Source: CAYMUR01 sp964393615 (GTDB lineage: Bacteria; Planctomycetota; Planctomycetia; Pirellulales; Pirellulaceae). Taken from it: a stretch of DNA of 46,619 nt. How positions within the stretch are numbered: the first letter of the stretch is position 1; every line of letters begins with the position of its first letter. The stretch lies in contig CAYMUR010000033.1 of the NCBI GenBank assembly GCA_964393615.1, positions 1 through 46,619 on the forward strand, written 5' to 3'. The notes under the pieces are model-generated. The model had not been told where the DNA came from, searched no databases, and saw only the letters and a program-made list of their open reading frames with translations. Positions 35,419 to 44,620 of the stretch are shown here, piece by piece. A program made the position numbers and the translations under genes.

Positions 35419-36831
35419 CTAAATGTCATAGTACATGCAAAATTCATAGGGATGAGGACGCAGAGCAAGTGCTTCCACCTCATTCACTCGCTTGTACTCA
35501 ATCCATTTGTCCACCACATCCTGGGTAAATACATCCCCTTTTAGAAGGTATTCATGATCTCGCTCCAGCGCCGTCAGAGCGTCATCTAAAGAACCTGGAG
35601 TGGTGGGGATCTTAGCGGCTTCTTCGGGGGCCAAATCGTAAATGTTCTTATCAAGAGGCTCGCCCGGATCAATCTTATTCTGAATCCCGTCCATGGCCGC
35701 CATTAACATGGCGGAAAACGCCAGATAAGGATTACAACTGGGGTCAGGACAACGGAACTCCACCCGCTTCGACTTGGGGCTCGCGCTGTACATGGGAATA
35801 CGGCACGCAGCCGACCGGTTACGTTGCGAATATGCCAAATTAACTGGCGCCTCATACCCTGGTACCAAACGCTTATAGCTGTTGGTAGTGGGATTCGTGA
35901 ACGCCAAGACGGACGCCGCGTGACGAAGCAATCCACCAATAGCGTGTAAGGCCATATCGCTTAATCCCGCATAGCTACCGCCGGCAAACAATGGCTCGCC
36001 ATCTTTCCAGAGCGAAAGATGCGTGTGCATGCCCGAGCCATTGTCACCAAAAATTGGCTTGGGCATAAATGTTACTGTCTTACCGTGCTTTTTGGCAGTG
36101 TTTTTAATGATGTACTTGTAGAGCAACAAATCATCAGCCATCTTGACTAACTCATCAAACTTCAAGTCAATTTCAGCCTGACCTGCTGTTCCTACTTCGT
36201 GATGCTGGCACTCGACATTCAACCCACAATCGACCATCGTCTGCATCATCTCGTTGCGGATGTCCATCATCTGGTCCGCCGGTGGAACCGGAAAATACCC
36301 TTCCTTGTGCCGCAATTTGTATCCCAAGTTTGGACCTTCATCGCGACCACGATTCCACTCACCTTCGATACTGTCCACAAAATATTGAGCTTGATTGGCG
36401 GACTGGTCGAACCGTACATCGTCAAAGATAAAAAATTCGGCTTCTGGACCTAAAAACGCCGTATCCGCAATGCCGCTGCTGCGCAGATGATTCACTGCTT
36501 TACGCGCCACATTACGAGGATCCCGTGAATAATCCTCTCGAGTGATTGGATCCTGGATATTACAAATCATGCACAGCGTTGTGAGCTGTGTAAATGGATC
36601 CAGAAAAGCCGTATTCGCTTGAGGTACGACCAGCATGTCGCTCTCATCGATCGCCTGCCAACCACGAATGCTTGAACCGTCAAAACCCAGACCATCTTCA
36701 AAAACGTCTTCCTCAAGCTGATTGACAGGGATCGTAAAATGTTGCCAAAGCCCCGGGAAATCCATAAAACGAAAATCGACTGCCTTAACGTCCTTTTCAC
36801 GACAGAGTGCCAGTACCTCTTTGGGAGTCAC
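35419..36831 (-). CDS. glnA: Glutamine synthetase type I
   Basis: A 470-residue GlnA that makes glutamine from glutamate, ammonia and ATP. The start is GTG with AAGGA seven bases upstream. Family blocks are complete: D-G-S-S-I-R-G-W-Q near residue 52, G-P-E-A-E-F-F-I-F, K-P-I-F-G-D-N-G-S-G-M-H-T-H (ATP and glutamate site) and N-P-T-T-N-S-Y-K-R-L-V-P-G-Y-E-A-P. The tail N-I-Y-D-L-A-P-E-E-A contains the Tyr used for adenylylation in the beta subgroup, so activity control by an adenylyltransferase is plausible. The ~500 bases upstream hold tandem and inverted repeats. Confidence 0.97.
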   Translation of the reverse strand: MTPKEVLALCREKDVKAVDFRFMDFPGLWQHFTIPVNQLEEDVFEDGLGFDGSSIRGWQAIDESDMLVVPQANTAFLDPFTQLTTLCMICNIQDPITREDYSRDPRNVARKAVNHLRSSGIADTAFLGPEAEFFIFDDVRFDQSANQAQYFVDSIEGEWNRGRDEGPNLGYKLRHKEGYFPVPPADQMMDIRNEMMQTMVDCGLNVECQHHEVGTAGQAEIDLKFDELVKMADDLLLYKYIIKNTAKKHGKTVTFMPKPIFGDNGSGMHTHLSLWKDGEPLFAGGSYAGLSDMALHAIGGLLRHAASVLAFTNPTTNSYKRLVPGYEAPVNLAYSQRNRSAACRIPMYSASPKSKRVEFRCPDPSCNPYLAFSAMLMAAMDGIQNKIDPGEPLDKNIYDLAPEEAAKIPTTPGSLDDALTALERDHEYLLKGDVFTQDVVDKWIEYKRVNEVEALALRPHPYEFCMYYDI

Positions 36832-36913
36832 TTGTTCTTCCTTGTATAGAAAGTTGCGTGGAGGGTTAATACGCGGGACTCGCCTTGAAGGGACGAGTAC
36901 CTCGTCTGATCAT

Positions 36914-36945
36914 TTCAAATGGAAGCGTCTTCAAATGGGAGCGTC
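36914..36945. repeat. 16-base tandem repeat upstream of glnA
   Basis: ttcaaatggaagcgtc (36914-36929) is followed directly by ttcaaatgggagcgtc (36930-36945), with one mismatch. It lies about 85-115 bases before the glnA start codon, within reach of its promoter. Confidence 0.75.
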
Positions 36946-37099
36946 TTCGTCCGTTGAGGCCAAATCGATCTCGTAGAACTCTCGCTCGTGCCGCAAAAAT
37001 CAGTGCGTTACAGGCAGAAACGGCATGGGCAATTACAATACCGCTCTGTCAAATGTAAAACGCATCTTATTGAAAAATCCGCTGATTGCAATCGCCTTG

Positions 37100-37127
37100 C
37101 GGCCGATTTTTCAAAAATAAACGGCCG
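37100..37127. other. Inverted repeat between glnA and the gap
   Basis: CGGCCG-a-TTTTT (37100-37111) pairs with AAAAA-taaa-CGGCCG (37113-37127) with a small bulge. It may be a terminator for a gene lost in the gap, or part of a regulatory hairpin. No direction can be given. Confidence 0.3.
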
Positions 37128-37334
37128 AGAACATTTCTGCATTGCCTTGTTGTTAAGCATCTATTGAACAGAGAATGGGCAATTTAAGGGGACAAAAAGG
37201 CCTCAAAGAGAAGAAACCGGTTTTAACCTAGGTGGCCTGAAGCGTAGAACGGTCGGCTACCGGTCCAACTCGCTAGATCATGAGATCTCGGAAAAATAAG
37301 GGCCAATATGCGACAGAAGAGGCCCGAAACACAT

Positions 37335-37344
37335 NNNNNNNNNN
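37335..37344. other. Assembly gap (10 N)
   Basis: Ten undetermined bases join two contigs. Ten is a placeholder length in many assemblers, so the real distance between glnA and the protease gene is unknown. Confidence 0.95.
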
Positions 37345-37372
37345 ACCAGCTGTAGCACCCCTGCACAGTGCA

Positions 37373-39037
37373 TTAATATCGGCGGGCTGTAGCTAATTGA
37401 TCGCGAGCCGCCTGAAGGCCAGCTGAAACGACCGGGTCATCATGGTTGCTACCAATACGCCGCAATGTATCCGTCGCTTGATCATCCGTCTCACCGACGA
37501 CAATGTCCGGACTCACGCCAGTATTGCTGATCGGACGGCCACTGGGGGAATAAAAACGAGCCGTGGTCAAACGAATGCCAGCGTTGAAGTAATTTAGCGG
37601 AAAAATGCCCTGCACCGACCCTTTACCATAGCTGCGTTGACCGACAATAACGCCGCGGCGGTGATCTCGAACGGCAGCTGCAAATATCTCACTGGCACTG
37701 GCCGAATCGCCATCTACCAACACGATCAGCGGAACAGACCACGTTCCCCCACCATGGGCCTTATAGTCAAAATCCTCTCGAGGACTGCGTCCCCGTGTCG
37801 CCACAATGGTACCGCGTTGGACAAATTTATCCGCTACTTCGACCGAAGCTGACAAAAGACCACCGGGATTATTCCGCACATCTATGAGCAAACTTTGCAT
37901 ACCGAGTCGGTGTAAGTCCCATAACGCCGCATCCACGTCTCGGCTAGTCGTCTTTTGAAAACTGGCCAGACGCATGTACCCAATGCCTGCCTCTCGGTCA
38001 AGCATTTTGACGTCCTCGACACTTGGGACTTCGACCTGTTGGCGCCGTATCCGTAACTGCCGTGATTCATTGTTGGTTGACAAAACGGTCAAGTCAACCA
38101 ACGAACCTTCTTCTCCCTTTAGCATTTCCGCCGCTTGGTCGGTAGACACGTCACGCGTCGGCTGACCATCGACCTCTACAATACGATCCCCTGATTGAAT
38201 ACCACTTCTAAACGCGGGGCTATTGGACAAAACATTGACAATTAGCAAATTGCCATCACTGGCTTTGAGTTCTATACCAAGGCCAACAAAATTGCCTTCG
38301 ATTTGGGAGTACACATCGTCTAATTGTGCCGGTGTCAGAAATGACGAATAATCATCCATCGCACCGGTCGCACCACAAACATATTCCATAATGACTACAC
38401 TTGGACGAATTTGCAGATACTGGGCAGCAAGCCGTGCTGCCGAAGCAACTGCAATCCTCGCGTCCTGACGACTGAGGAGTTGATGCTGATCCATGATTCG
38501 GAGCAATTCCCGACGGAAAGAAACGATATACTCCTCGTCGGTATGGGGAAGATGGCGATCGACAAAAACCGGATCATTCAGTGCGACAATTACGTTGTTC
38601 GTTCCATGATGCACTAACTGCTGCCAGTTCGGGGCTTCAAAATAATGAGTATTAATCTTGAGTAACAATTCACTGTACAGGTCCAACGCTTCCCGTTCAT
38701 GCAACCTGTCCAACGAAGTCAAATAGCTTGAATCAAAATAACGCCGCGCCAAATCAAAATGAATTTTGGACCGTCTCAGACGCTGTTGAATGTCATTACG
38801 CCCCGGAAACTTGTGTAAAGCATTTTCATAATGCGTGAGCGCATCACTCCAACGACGATTCTGTTCCAGACCCTCTCCTACGTCTAGAATCGTTTGAATC
38901 GCAACATCGGATCCGACCGTATCCGAGCCTTGTACTTGTGCTTGTGCTGGAATGGTCTGGACCAGCACCAACCAAAGAATCGCTACTGGTATGCGACCAA
39001 AGACCAGACGTGAGAAAGCAACAATCCGTATCTGCAT
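37373..39037 (-). CDS. S41-family C-terminal processing protease (CtpA-like)
   Basis: A 554-residue exported serine protease. Residues 1-33 are a signal peptide (VAILWLVLVQTIPAQA). A tetratricopeptide-like helical stretch follows (about 45-135, with RWSDALTHYENALHKFPG). The protease core begins with a substrate-recognition helix block (G-A-M-D-D-Y-S-S-F-L-T-P). A PDZ domain with G-L-G-I-E-L and G-D-R-I-V-E-V-D-G-Q-P-T spans roughly 250-335, and the catalytic part carries Ser in D-G-D-S-A-S-A-S-E-I and Lys in Q-R-S-Y-G-K-G-S-V-Q. It would trim C-termini of periplasmic proteins. The TPR front is an addition to the ordinary CtpA layout. The gene ends 29 bases from the assembly gap. Confidence 0.92.
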   Translation of the reverse strand: MQIRIVAFSRLVFGRIPVAILWLVLVQTIPAQAQVQGSDTVGSDVAIQTILDVGEGLEQNRRWSDALTHYENALHKFPGRNDIQQRLRRSKIHFDLARRYFDSSYLTSLDRLHEREALDLYSELLLKINTHYFEAPNWQQLVHHGTNNVIVALNDPVFVDRHLPHTDEEYIVSFRRELLRIMDQHQLLSRQDARIAVASAARLAAQYLQIRPSVVIMEYVCGATGAMDDYSSFLTPAQLDDVYSQIEGNFVGLGIELKASDGNLLIVNVLSNSPAFRSGIQSGDRIVEVDGQPTRDVSTDQAAEMLKGEEGSLVDLTVLSTNNESRQLRIRRQQVEVPSVEDVKMLDREAGIGYMRLASFQKTTSRDVDAALWDLHRLGMQSLLIDVRNNPGGLLSASVEVADKFVQRGTIVATRGRSPREDFDYKAHGGGTWSVPLIVLVDGDSASASEIFAAAVRDHRRGVIVGQRSYGKGSVQGIFPLNYFNAGIRLTTARFYSPSGRPISNTGVSPDIVVGETDDQATDTLRRIGSNHDDPVVSAGLQAARDQLATARRY

Positions 39038-39672
39038 AAGTCAACTCGTCTCCAAGGGGATGCCTGCCTACAAAAACAGGAGAGCAGACACCTGTTCCAG
39101 AGAGCAGAAAACGCCACAGCCCAGGCAAATTTTCTGGTTCCCATGCGAATCTAGCTTCCGCCAGCCAAATATAGATCGCGAAATAGCCCTTGTCAAAAAA
39201 ACAAGGGGAAAGTTTCGGCTAGATGTTCCGCAGAACCGTTACAGCGTGAAAACTGTGGTCCGTGTGCGGGGTTTGACCGGCATGAAACACACAATTACAT
39301 TGCGCCGGTTGCACGTCCTGATGCGTCAGTACGTCTTGAACTGTCCTATCCCTCGGACACTACGGGATTCTATCGCTTTAGGTGTCACCGGTCAAATGAT
39401 CGTTAAACCTTCCCAGTGACGATGTGCGACACAAGCTTGTGTTTCAACCAACCGTCCGAAAAAACGGAGAGTTACCCCTGCACGAGGTCGCTCTAAGACA
39501 AATGGTCAGATAGCACCTAAAACAGGATGAAATGCTGTAAGCCGTCTGGTATCACTCTTGCAATAGACAGGCACACTGTTTGTGCTACGGGTCTTTACGA
39601 GCGTTTCGGATTTTGCCGTCCATTGACAGGCCCAGAAACGAGCGAATCACATCATCTGGGCAAGAAACGTAA
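39038..39672. other. Long intergenic region, no gene recognised
   Basis: About 635 bases upstream of the protease gene. Open frames are shadows or too biased to trust. The segment 39238-39418 gives an apparently continuous plus-strand frame, but no family pattern or ribosome site supports it. Confidence 0.4.
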
Positions 39673-39858
39673 CTAACGTTCTTCAAGTGACCACGATTCA
39701 ATGAGCTGTTGAGCGCCTGGAGTCAGACTTCTCAACTTGCTGGCGATGTGACCTTTTTCAGAAACGGTAGCTTTTTCCACACGTTTCTTGAATTGTTCGG
39801 TCTTTTTACGGCGATGTCGCCGACGCTTGATTTCTTTGACGCGTTCACTACAACCCAC
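39673..39858 (-). CDS. Small basic protein, DUF6800-like
   Basis: The start is GTG at 39858, decided by AAGGAGT six bases upstream; the frame continues back to a TTG without such a site. The 61-residue product opens with a very basic helix (E-R-V-K-E-I-K-R-R-R-H-R-R-K-K) and ends acidic (E-S-W-S-L-E-E-R). This layout matches a small planctomycete family often listed as DUF6800. The basic helix suggests RNA or ribosome binding, like the small S21-type proteins, but there is no direct evidence. Its role is unknown. The strong ribosome site argues that it is a real, well-translated gene. Confidence 0.65.
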   Translation of the reverse strand: MGCSERVKEIKRRRHRRKKTEQFKKRVEKATVSEKGHIASKLRSLTPGAQQLIESWSLEER

Positions 39859-39864
39859 GCGATA

Positions 39865-39871
39865 ACTCCTT
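39865..39871 (-). promoter_or_regulatory. Shine-Dalgarno AAGGAGT deciding the GTG start at 39858
   Basis: AAGGAGT is placed six bases before the GTG at 39858 on the minus strand, an almost perfect site and spacing. Confidence 0.75.
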
Positions 39872-40112
39872 GCTTGCAAATCACCAGGCTAAATTTCACT
39901 GCCGCGCCGGGCCAGAACACACCCAACTTTCAGCAGTCATTTTAAGGATTGCAGCGGGTCTCGTCAACGCATGCTTCCCGCCCTGAGTCAGGAGGAACCT
40001 GTAAATCATCACGTCTGCAGCCTCACAGTCCGATTCAGCCTCCAACCGGTTTGACAGAACCCTGGCAATAACGCTAGATTTGGGCAATACTTCCAGACTT
40101 CTAGGCCCATCT

Positions 40113-40199
40113 GGATGGGTGGCCGAGTGGACTAAGGCGGCAGTCTTGAAAACTGCTGTACGGGAAACCGTACCGGGGGTTCGAATCCCTCCCCATCCG
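40113..40199 (+). tRNA. tRNA-Ser (anticodon UGA)
   Basis: Acceptor stem GGATGGG pairs with CCCATCC (40192-40198), with discriminator G at 40199. The D arm is GCC...GGC. The anticodon stem is GCAGT/ACTGC with loop CTTGAAA, giving anticodon TGA. A long variable arm (TACGG-GAAA-CCGTA) marks a class II tRNA, and the T arm has the loop TTCGAAT. The 87-base length is normal for serine. CCA is not encoded. Confidence 0.95.
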
Positions 40200-40303
40200 T
40201 TTTGCCAAATGGCATAGTCACTTCCATTGATGCATTTTCCGGCAAAACACCCAAAAAGACGGATCTGTTGCAATGGGCTGTCAATATCCTAAACCGCATG
40301 GAT

Positions 40304-41437
40304 TTACAACGAAATGGACAGATCAGGAAAAGAACCATTTCCGATGATCTGCATACATTGCCGGGCTGCATTCTGCCAGGTTAAATGGCTGACCGCCGCT
40401 TGACCACGTCGACCCATTTCCTTCGATGCGGTCCGAAACTCGTAGTGCCAACGCATCCGTGCCGCTAACGTTGGTACATCAGGTATCGCCACATTAGCCC
40501 CTGGCGCGTCGGCATACAAAACATTCTCACCGGGTCGCAAATCGTAGGGCAACCAATCCACTCCATCCCTAAAATGTTCCACATGACCACTCCACTCCGT
40601 GGCAATCACCGGTACGCCGTGGGCCAACGCTTCGAGTATTGCCAAACCAAACGACTCTCCCCAAGTAGGCGCTACATAGACATGAGCCTGACGGTAGATT
40701 TCCATCTGACGGACATCGGAGAGCGTCTCTACATCGAGTTTGACTCGTGGTGCTAAAGGATCTAACAGACCACTTTCAACCAACAGATCGTTCCAAGATG
40801 AAATCTCAAAGGGAAACGTCCGTCGTGAATGCACAGGATCATAAGTTGTTTTGATATGCAGCAGTACATTGTCTTGACAGGTAAAGGCAGCACGGTACGC
40901 TTGGCACAGCTCGCGCACCCCTTTGCGCCAATGGGGTGCAGCAACCGAAAGAAATCTCACATGGCCATCCTCTAGCGGCCGTCTTTGGTCGACGAAACGA
41001 GGGTCAAAACCATGAGCTAACACCACCACCCGCTCCGTTTCCAGACCGCTGTCCACCAGTGATTGCCGCGTGAACTTCGACGGCACAAGAATAAAATCCG
41101 CGCCATCCCGCATGGGCTTTATCCACTCCGGAGGAACACGGTCGGCTTCCCATGAAAACAGATTAAATTTTTTATGCCCCAACATCCTATCAAGATTTGG
41201 CGGATGGAGAAAACCAAGACCAACGTCCGGTGTGGCGGCGCAGTGAGCATCACGAAGTGACACAACTTGCAAACCTTCGGGCAACCGAAAGGACGGATCG
41301 AACCGAAAGCCTCGGGCTGAGATCGCCTTGACATGGGCTCCCAATTCAATCAGAGCCGTCAATAAACCCCGTCCAACATATGCCCAGCTGGCCGGAGACG
41401 CCAGCAACCCCTGATAGAGAATCGTCGGTCTACTCAT
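40304..41437 (-). CDS. Glycosyltransferase family 4 protein
   Basis: A 377-residue GT-B fold enzyme that transfers a sugar from a nucleotide-sugar donor, in the cytoplasm or at the membrane. The second domain has the donor-binding block P-T-W-G-E-S-F-G-L-A-I-L-E-A-L-A-H-G-V-P-V-I-A-T-E-W-S-G near residues 258-284 with the paired Glu of the E-x7-E motif. The link between domains reads F-L-S-V-A-A-P-H-W-R-K-G-V-R-E-L. The first domain starts I-L-Y-Q-G-L-L-A-S-P-A-S-W. The acceptor is unknown. It stands alone, so it may add sugar to surface polysaccharide or a glycoprotein. No signal peptide. Confidence 0.88.
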   Translation of the reverse strand: MSRPTILYQGLLASPASWAYVGRGLLTALIELGAHVKAISARGFRFDPSFRLPEGLQVVSLRDAHCAATPDVGLGFLHPPNLDRMLGHKKFNLFSWEADRVPPEWIKPMRDGADFILVPSKFTRQSLVDSGLETERVVVLAHGFDPRFVDQRRPLEDGHVRFLSVAAPHWRKGVRELCQAYRAAFTCQDNVLLHIKTTYDPVHSRRTFPFEISSWNDLLVESGLLDPLAPRVKLDVETLSDVRQMEIYRQAHVYVAPTWGESFGLAILEALAHGVPVIATEWSGHVEHFRDGVDWLPYDLRPGENVLYADAPGANVAIPDVPTLAARMRWHYEFRTASKEMGRRGQAAVSHLTWQNAARQCMQIIGNGSFPDLSISL

Positions 41438-41627
41438 TTCAAGCCTACCATTCCCTCAAAAACCAAGACCCCTGGTAGTCGACGCGGGAAACACCCTCTG
41501 AAATCCGCCCCAGGCTGTCGTGGCTAAAAATGATGATCTGTCACGCCCGCTCACCACGTAACGGCTTCTATTGGGTTTGCAATGTACAGAGAATTCAGGG
41601 TGGAACTTGTTGGTGTCAACACACGAC

Positions 41628-42785
41628 TCAAGAAATCTCAACCCATTGTCCTGATTCGGCACTCGCCAAAACCGCTTCACAAACTTTCTGAGTTCGCAAT
41701 CCAGAGCGAAATCCAGGTTGCACCTGAGTACCGTCTTCCAGGCTTTTCAAGAAATCCGCAAGGGCATTAATAAACGTGTGCTCATAACCAATCGTCGTTC
41801 CTGGAACCCACCAATGGTCCATGTAAGGATGCTCGAAATTCGTGACATGGATTTTTTGCCAACCGGTCAAGTGATCCTCAATCTTGGTCTCTGTTGTCGG
41901 ATCAACATACTTGAAATATTGCAGCCACTGTGGATCTTCAAGATCAAAGAAAATACTGCCCCGCTCTCCATTCAGTTCAAACATGTTGTAGTTCTTCCGG
42001 CCGCGCGCATAACGAGTACTCTCAAATGTACCCATTGACCCATTGGCAAATACGGCAAGAAACATGCAAGCGTCATCGATTCCTACTGACTGGACTTTGC
42101 CTGTCTCTTGGTGCATACGCTGTTTAACAAAAGTTTCCGTTTTGGTAACAACGGACTGAATCGGACCGTTCAACCATTCGGCCGTATCAATCGAATGTGC
42201 CAACAGGTCTCCAGTTACGCCAGACCCCGCCACATCCACATCTAAACGCCAAAGCGCGCCCCCACCCTGCGGTACGTCAGACGAGATCGTCCAATCCTGC
42301 AAGTATTGGGCGCGGTAATGAAATGGCCGTCCAATTCGCCCTTCGTCAACAACCTGCTTGGCCAGCGCGATCGCAGGTACACGGCGATAGTTGAACCAAA
42401 CCATATTGGCAATATTGGCTTCTTCCACCGCCGCACACATTTTCTCCGCTTCGTCCAAGGTGCGAGCCAGTGGTTTCTCACACAGAATCATTTTGCCCGC
42501 TCGTGCCGCTGCGATAGCGATTTCGTAGTGCAAATTATTCGGTGCACAAATATCCACCGCATCAATATCGTCGCGGGCAATCAGTTTTTGCCAATCCGTT
42601 TCGTGTGAAGCGTATCCCCAATTCTCAGCAAAAGATTTAATTTTGTCCTTATTGCGGGCACAACATGCTTGTAAAACCGGCTGGTGTTCCAACTGAAAAA
42701 ACTGGTTGACTTTGCGATAAGCGTTGGAATGGGCACGCCCCATAAAACCGTAGCCAATAAGGCCTATACGAAGTGGTTTCGACAT
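41628..42785 (-). CDS. Gfo/Idh/MocA-family oxidoreductase
   Basis: A 385-residue NAD(P)-dependent dehydrogenase of sugar or inositol type. The Rossmann fold begins R-I-G-L-I-G-Y-G-F-M-G-R-A-H (residues 6-19), and the catalytic Lys lies in the C-E-K-P-L-A motif near residue 102. The C-terminal beta-sheet domain holds D-L-L-A-H-S-I-D-T-A-E-W-L, with the His-Asp pair used in dehydrogenation. There is no signal peptide, so it is probably cytoplasmic. A TIM-barrel sugar isomerase-like gene and a DUF4432 sugar epimerase-like gene follow on the right, hinting at a sugar or cyclitol pathway. Confidence 0.9.
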   Translation of the reverse strand: MSKPLRIGLIGYGFMGRAHSNAYRKVNQFFQLEHQPVLQACCARNKDKIKSFAENWGYASHETDWQKLIARDDIDAVDICAPNNLHYEIAIAAARAGKMILCEKPLARTLDEAEKMCAAVEEANIANMVWFNYRRVPAIALAKQVVDEGRIGRPFHYRAQYLQDWTISSDVPQGGGALWRLDVDVAGSGVTGDLLAHSIDTAEWLNGPIQSVVTKTETFVKQRMHQETGKVQSVGIDDACMFLAVFANGSMGTFESTRYARGRKNYNMFELNGERGSIFFDLEDPQWLQYFKYVDPTTETKIEDHLTGWQKIHVTNFEHPYMDHWWVPGTTIGYEHTFINALADFLKSLEDGTQVQPGFRSGLRTQKVCEAVLASAESGQWVEIS

Positions 42786-43296
42786 GATTTAAATTTCCCT
42801 ATAAAGCCATGCTGGGCCGAAAAAACAATAATTCAAAATGGAATAACAAACCGTGGTCAGCGGGTCCAAACAATTTGGCGTACCATTCTACGGTACTAAA
42901 TTTACGGCACCAAAAACCCCATTTTCTTGGTTATTGTCACACGAAAAACCTTATGATCGGACCCTGGCACTCCAGGTCTCGAAGGCCTTCATCGCATAAC
43001 GACAGAAACCCCGTGGTAACAAAGTCCCCAGGATCTACCCACCGTTCGAGGGATTTTAAAACATTACACCTCAAAGACTTTCAGTAAGGCAGGCACACAG
43101 CATTGATCACCCTCTCACCAAAAGTCATCTCTGTCAGTTAGTCGTCTTAGGGAGAAAAATTACTTCATAAATTTCCTTACAGTCAGACGTCTCCCCTTAC
43201 GAGCACACGTCGCGCCTGGTGCAGCAGGAATTTTCCCGGCGGAATATCCACCAAACACTGGCAGATCAAATTCCTTGTGATAGCAAACTACTTAAA
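42786..43296. other. Intergenic region between the dehydrogenase and isomerase-like genes
   Basis: About 510 bases. No coding frame with family features was recognised on either strand. Both flanking genes read leftwards, so the promoter of the dehydrogenase gene and the end of the isomerase-like transcript should be here. Confidence 0.4.
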
Positions 43297-44343
43297 TTAT
43301 TCATTTTCGTGCCAGCCATGGGCATCACGAACTGCAATCATCGCACCCAAAATATCATTCCAAGTTTGAGGTTGCTGCATAATTTCATTGGAAAACATAC
43401 AGCCGTCCCAACAAATATGTGAAAACCGTTTTGTAATTTCCCCCTGCTCATCGCGGAACCAATGACCAGAGTCTCGTGGAATATTGAGCTTACCCTGAGG
43501 ATCGTTAGGCAAACAGTGCCGGCCGGTTTTGTCATGTGACCCGGCACCCTTAACGGTCGCATCGTTTTGTGCGACATGAAAGTCGTTCGTCCAGGGGCGA
43601 AGCTCTGCTGTCATCTTCTGAAAAGCAGCTTGGAGAACATCCTCGTCATCCCAATTGAAACTTTCAGGCAAGATTCGGTCAGCGGGAGCATTATATCCCA
43701 ACAAATACAACAGCGTATGTGCCATGTCAGCTTGGAAACCCAATGTTTGAGGGCAATCCACCAGTTCAAGCAAGTTCACCATCGACCGCCAACTGTGCAT
43801 CCCACCCCAGCAAATTTCACCTTCGGCCGTAAGACGCTCCCCATAATCCTCGGCAATGCGACATGCTTCGCGAAACGTGTCAGCAATTTTCCGTGAGTTG
43901 GATAGCGGATCTTCGGCCCATGTTCCCGGATCGACAGCAGAATCGATGCGTACCACACCATTAGGTCTCACTTCGATCTCGCGCAACGTTTTCGCAATGT
44001 GGCATGCCTTACGGACTTGTTTAAGAAATTGGGACCGTTCGGCTTGATCCCCCATGGCAGACCCACCGTCCGTTGGTGGCCAAACCGGAGCCACCACCGT
44101 ACCAATCACCAAATCACGATTCTGTACACGATCAGCGAGTTGCCGAAGTTCGTCATGACTGGCATCAATGTCAACATGTGGTGCAAACAAAAACAGATCA
44201 ATGCCGTCAAACTGGGTTCCATCCACCTCAGCTGCTGCCGTTAAATCGAGCATGGTGTCCAAATCAATCGGTGGCTCCGAATCCGGACCTTTTCCTACGA
44301 CACCAGGCCAGGCTGCGTTGTGCAATTTGGGATAATTGTTCAT
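43297..44343 (-). CDS. Xylose isomerase-like TIM barrel protein
   Basis: A 348-residue protein of the sugar phosphate isomerase/epimerase (AP endonuclease 2) superfamily. Metal ligands of the barrel are suggested by E-G-E-I-C-W (residue ~171), G-F-Q-A-D-M-A-H (Asp/His, ~202) and D-F-H-V-A-Q-N-D, in the expected order. No signal peptide. Such proteins isomerise or epimerise sugars and often sit beside Gfo/Idh/MocA dehydrogenases, as here. The length is somewhat longer than typical members (~280) because of an insertion in the last third (AGSHDKTGRHCLPND). Substrate unknown. Confidence 0.82.
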   Translation of the reverse strand: MNNYPKLHNAAWPGVVGKGPDSEPPIDLDTMLDLTAAAEVDGTQFDGIDLFLFAPHVDIDASHDELRQLADRVQNRDLVIGTVVAPVWPPTDGGSAMGDQAERSQFLKQVRKACHIAKTLREIEVRPNGVVRIDSAVDPGTWAEDPLSNSRKIADTFREACRIAEDYGERLTAEGEICWGGMHSWRSMVNLLELVDCPQTLGFQADMAHTLLYLLGYNAPADRILPESFNWDDEDVLQAAFQKMTAELRPWTNDFHVAQNDATVKGAGSHDKTGRHCLPNDPQGKLNIPRDSGHWFRDEQGEITKRFSHICWDGCMFSNEIMQQPQTWNDILGAMIAVRDAHGWHENE

Positions 44344-44620
44344 GAATTATACTCATTTCCGTCGGAAGAAACCAAAACTTGCCTATTCATCAACACTTGA
44401 GTCAAAACAACGGTGAAACTGATGTTGTAATCGCTGGAACGACAGATCACAAGCGGACGGTGGTAAAGCTGTTTCGCCGCTGGCAAATAAACCGGGCATC
44501 TCATAAACTAACAACACCTACATGTCAGGTTAGTTGCCGCCGCAGAGGGACCATTGCTATTGCACTAAAAAAAACAGCAAGGGGGACTTACAGCATTCCC
44601 TCTAGAATCAGGAAAGAACG

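Larger units (their letters stand above)
36832..37334. other. Long region upstream of glnA with repeats
   Basis: No gene is supported between glnA and the assembly gap. It holds a near-perfect 16-base tandem repeat (36914-36945) and an inverted repeat (37100-37127). A glnA promoter is expected, but no convincing sigma-54 or sigma-70 elements could be fixed. Confidence 0.45.

Noticed and set aside
36980..37005. A sigma-54 promoter for glnA (GCAC and TTGC blocks on the minus strand)
   Set aside because: The spacing is one base off and the GG of the -24 element is missing.
38952..39419. A plus-strand 155-residue frame overlapping the protease gene
   Set aside because: Its first part is antisense to the protease signal peptide and the rest has no recognisable motif or ribosome site.
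40113..40199. tRNA-Ser as an integration site for a mobile element
   Set aside because: No integrase gene and no duplicated tRNA 3' end were found within the window.
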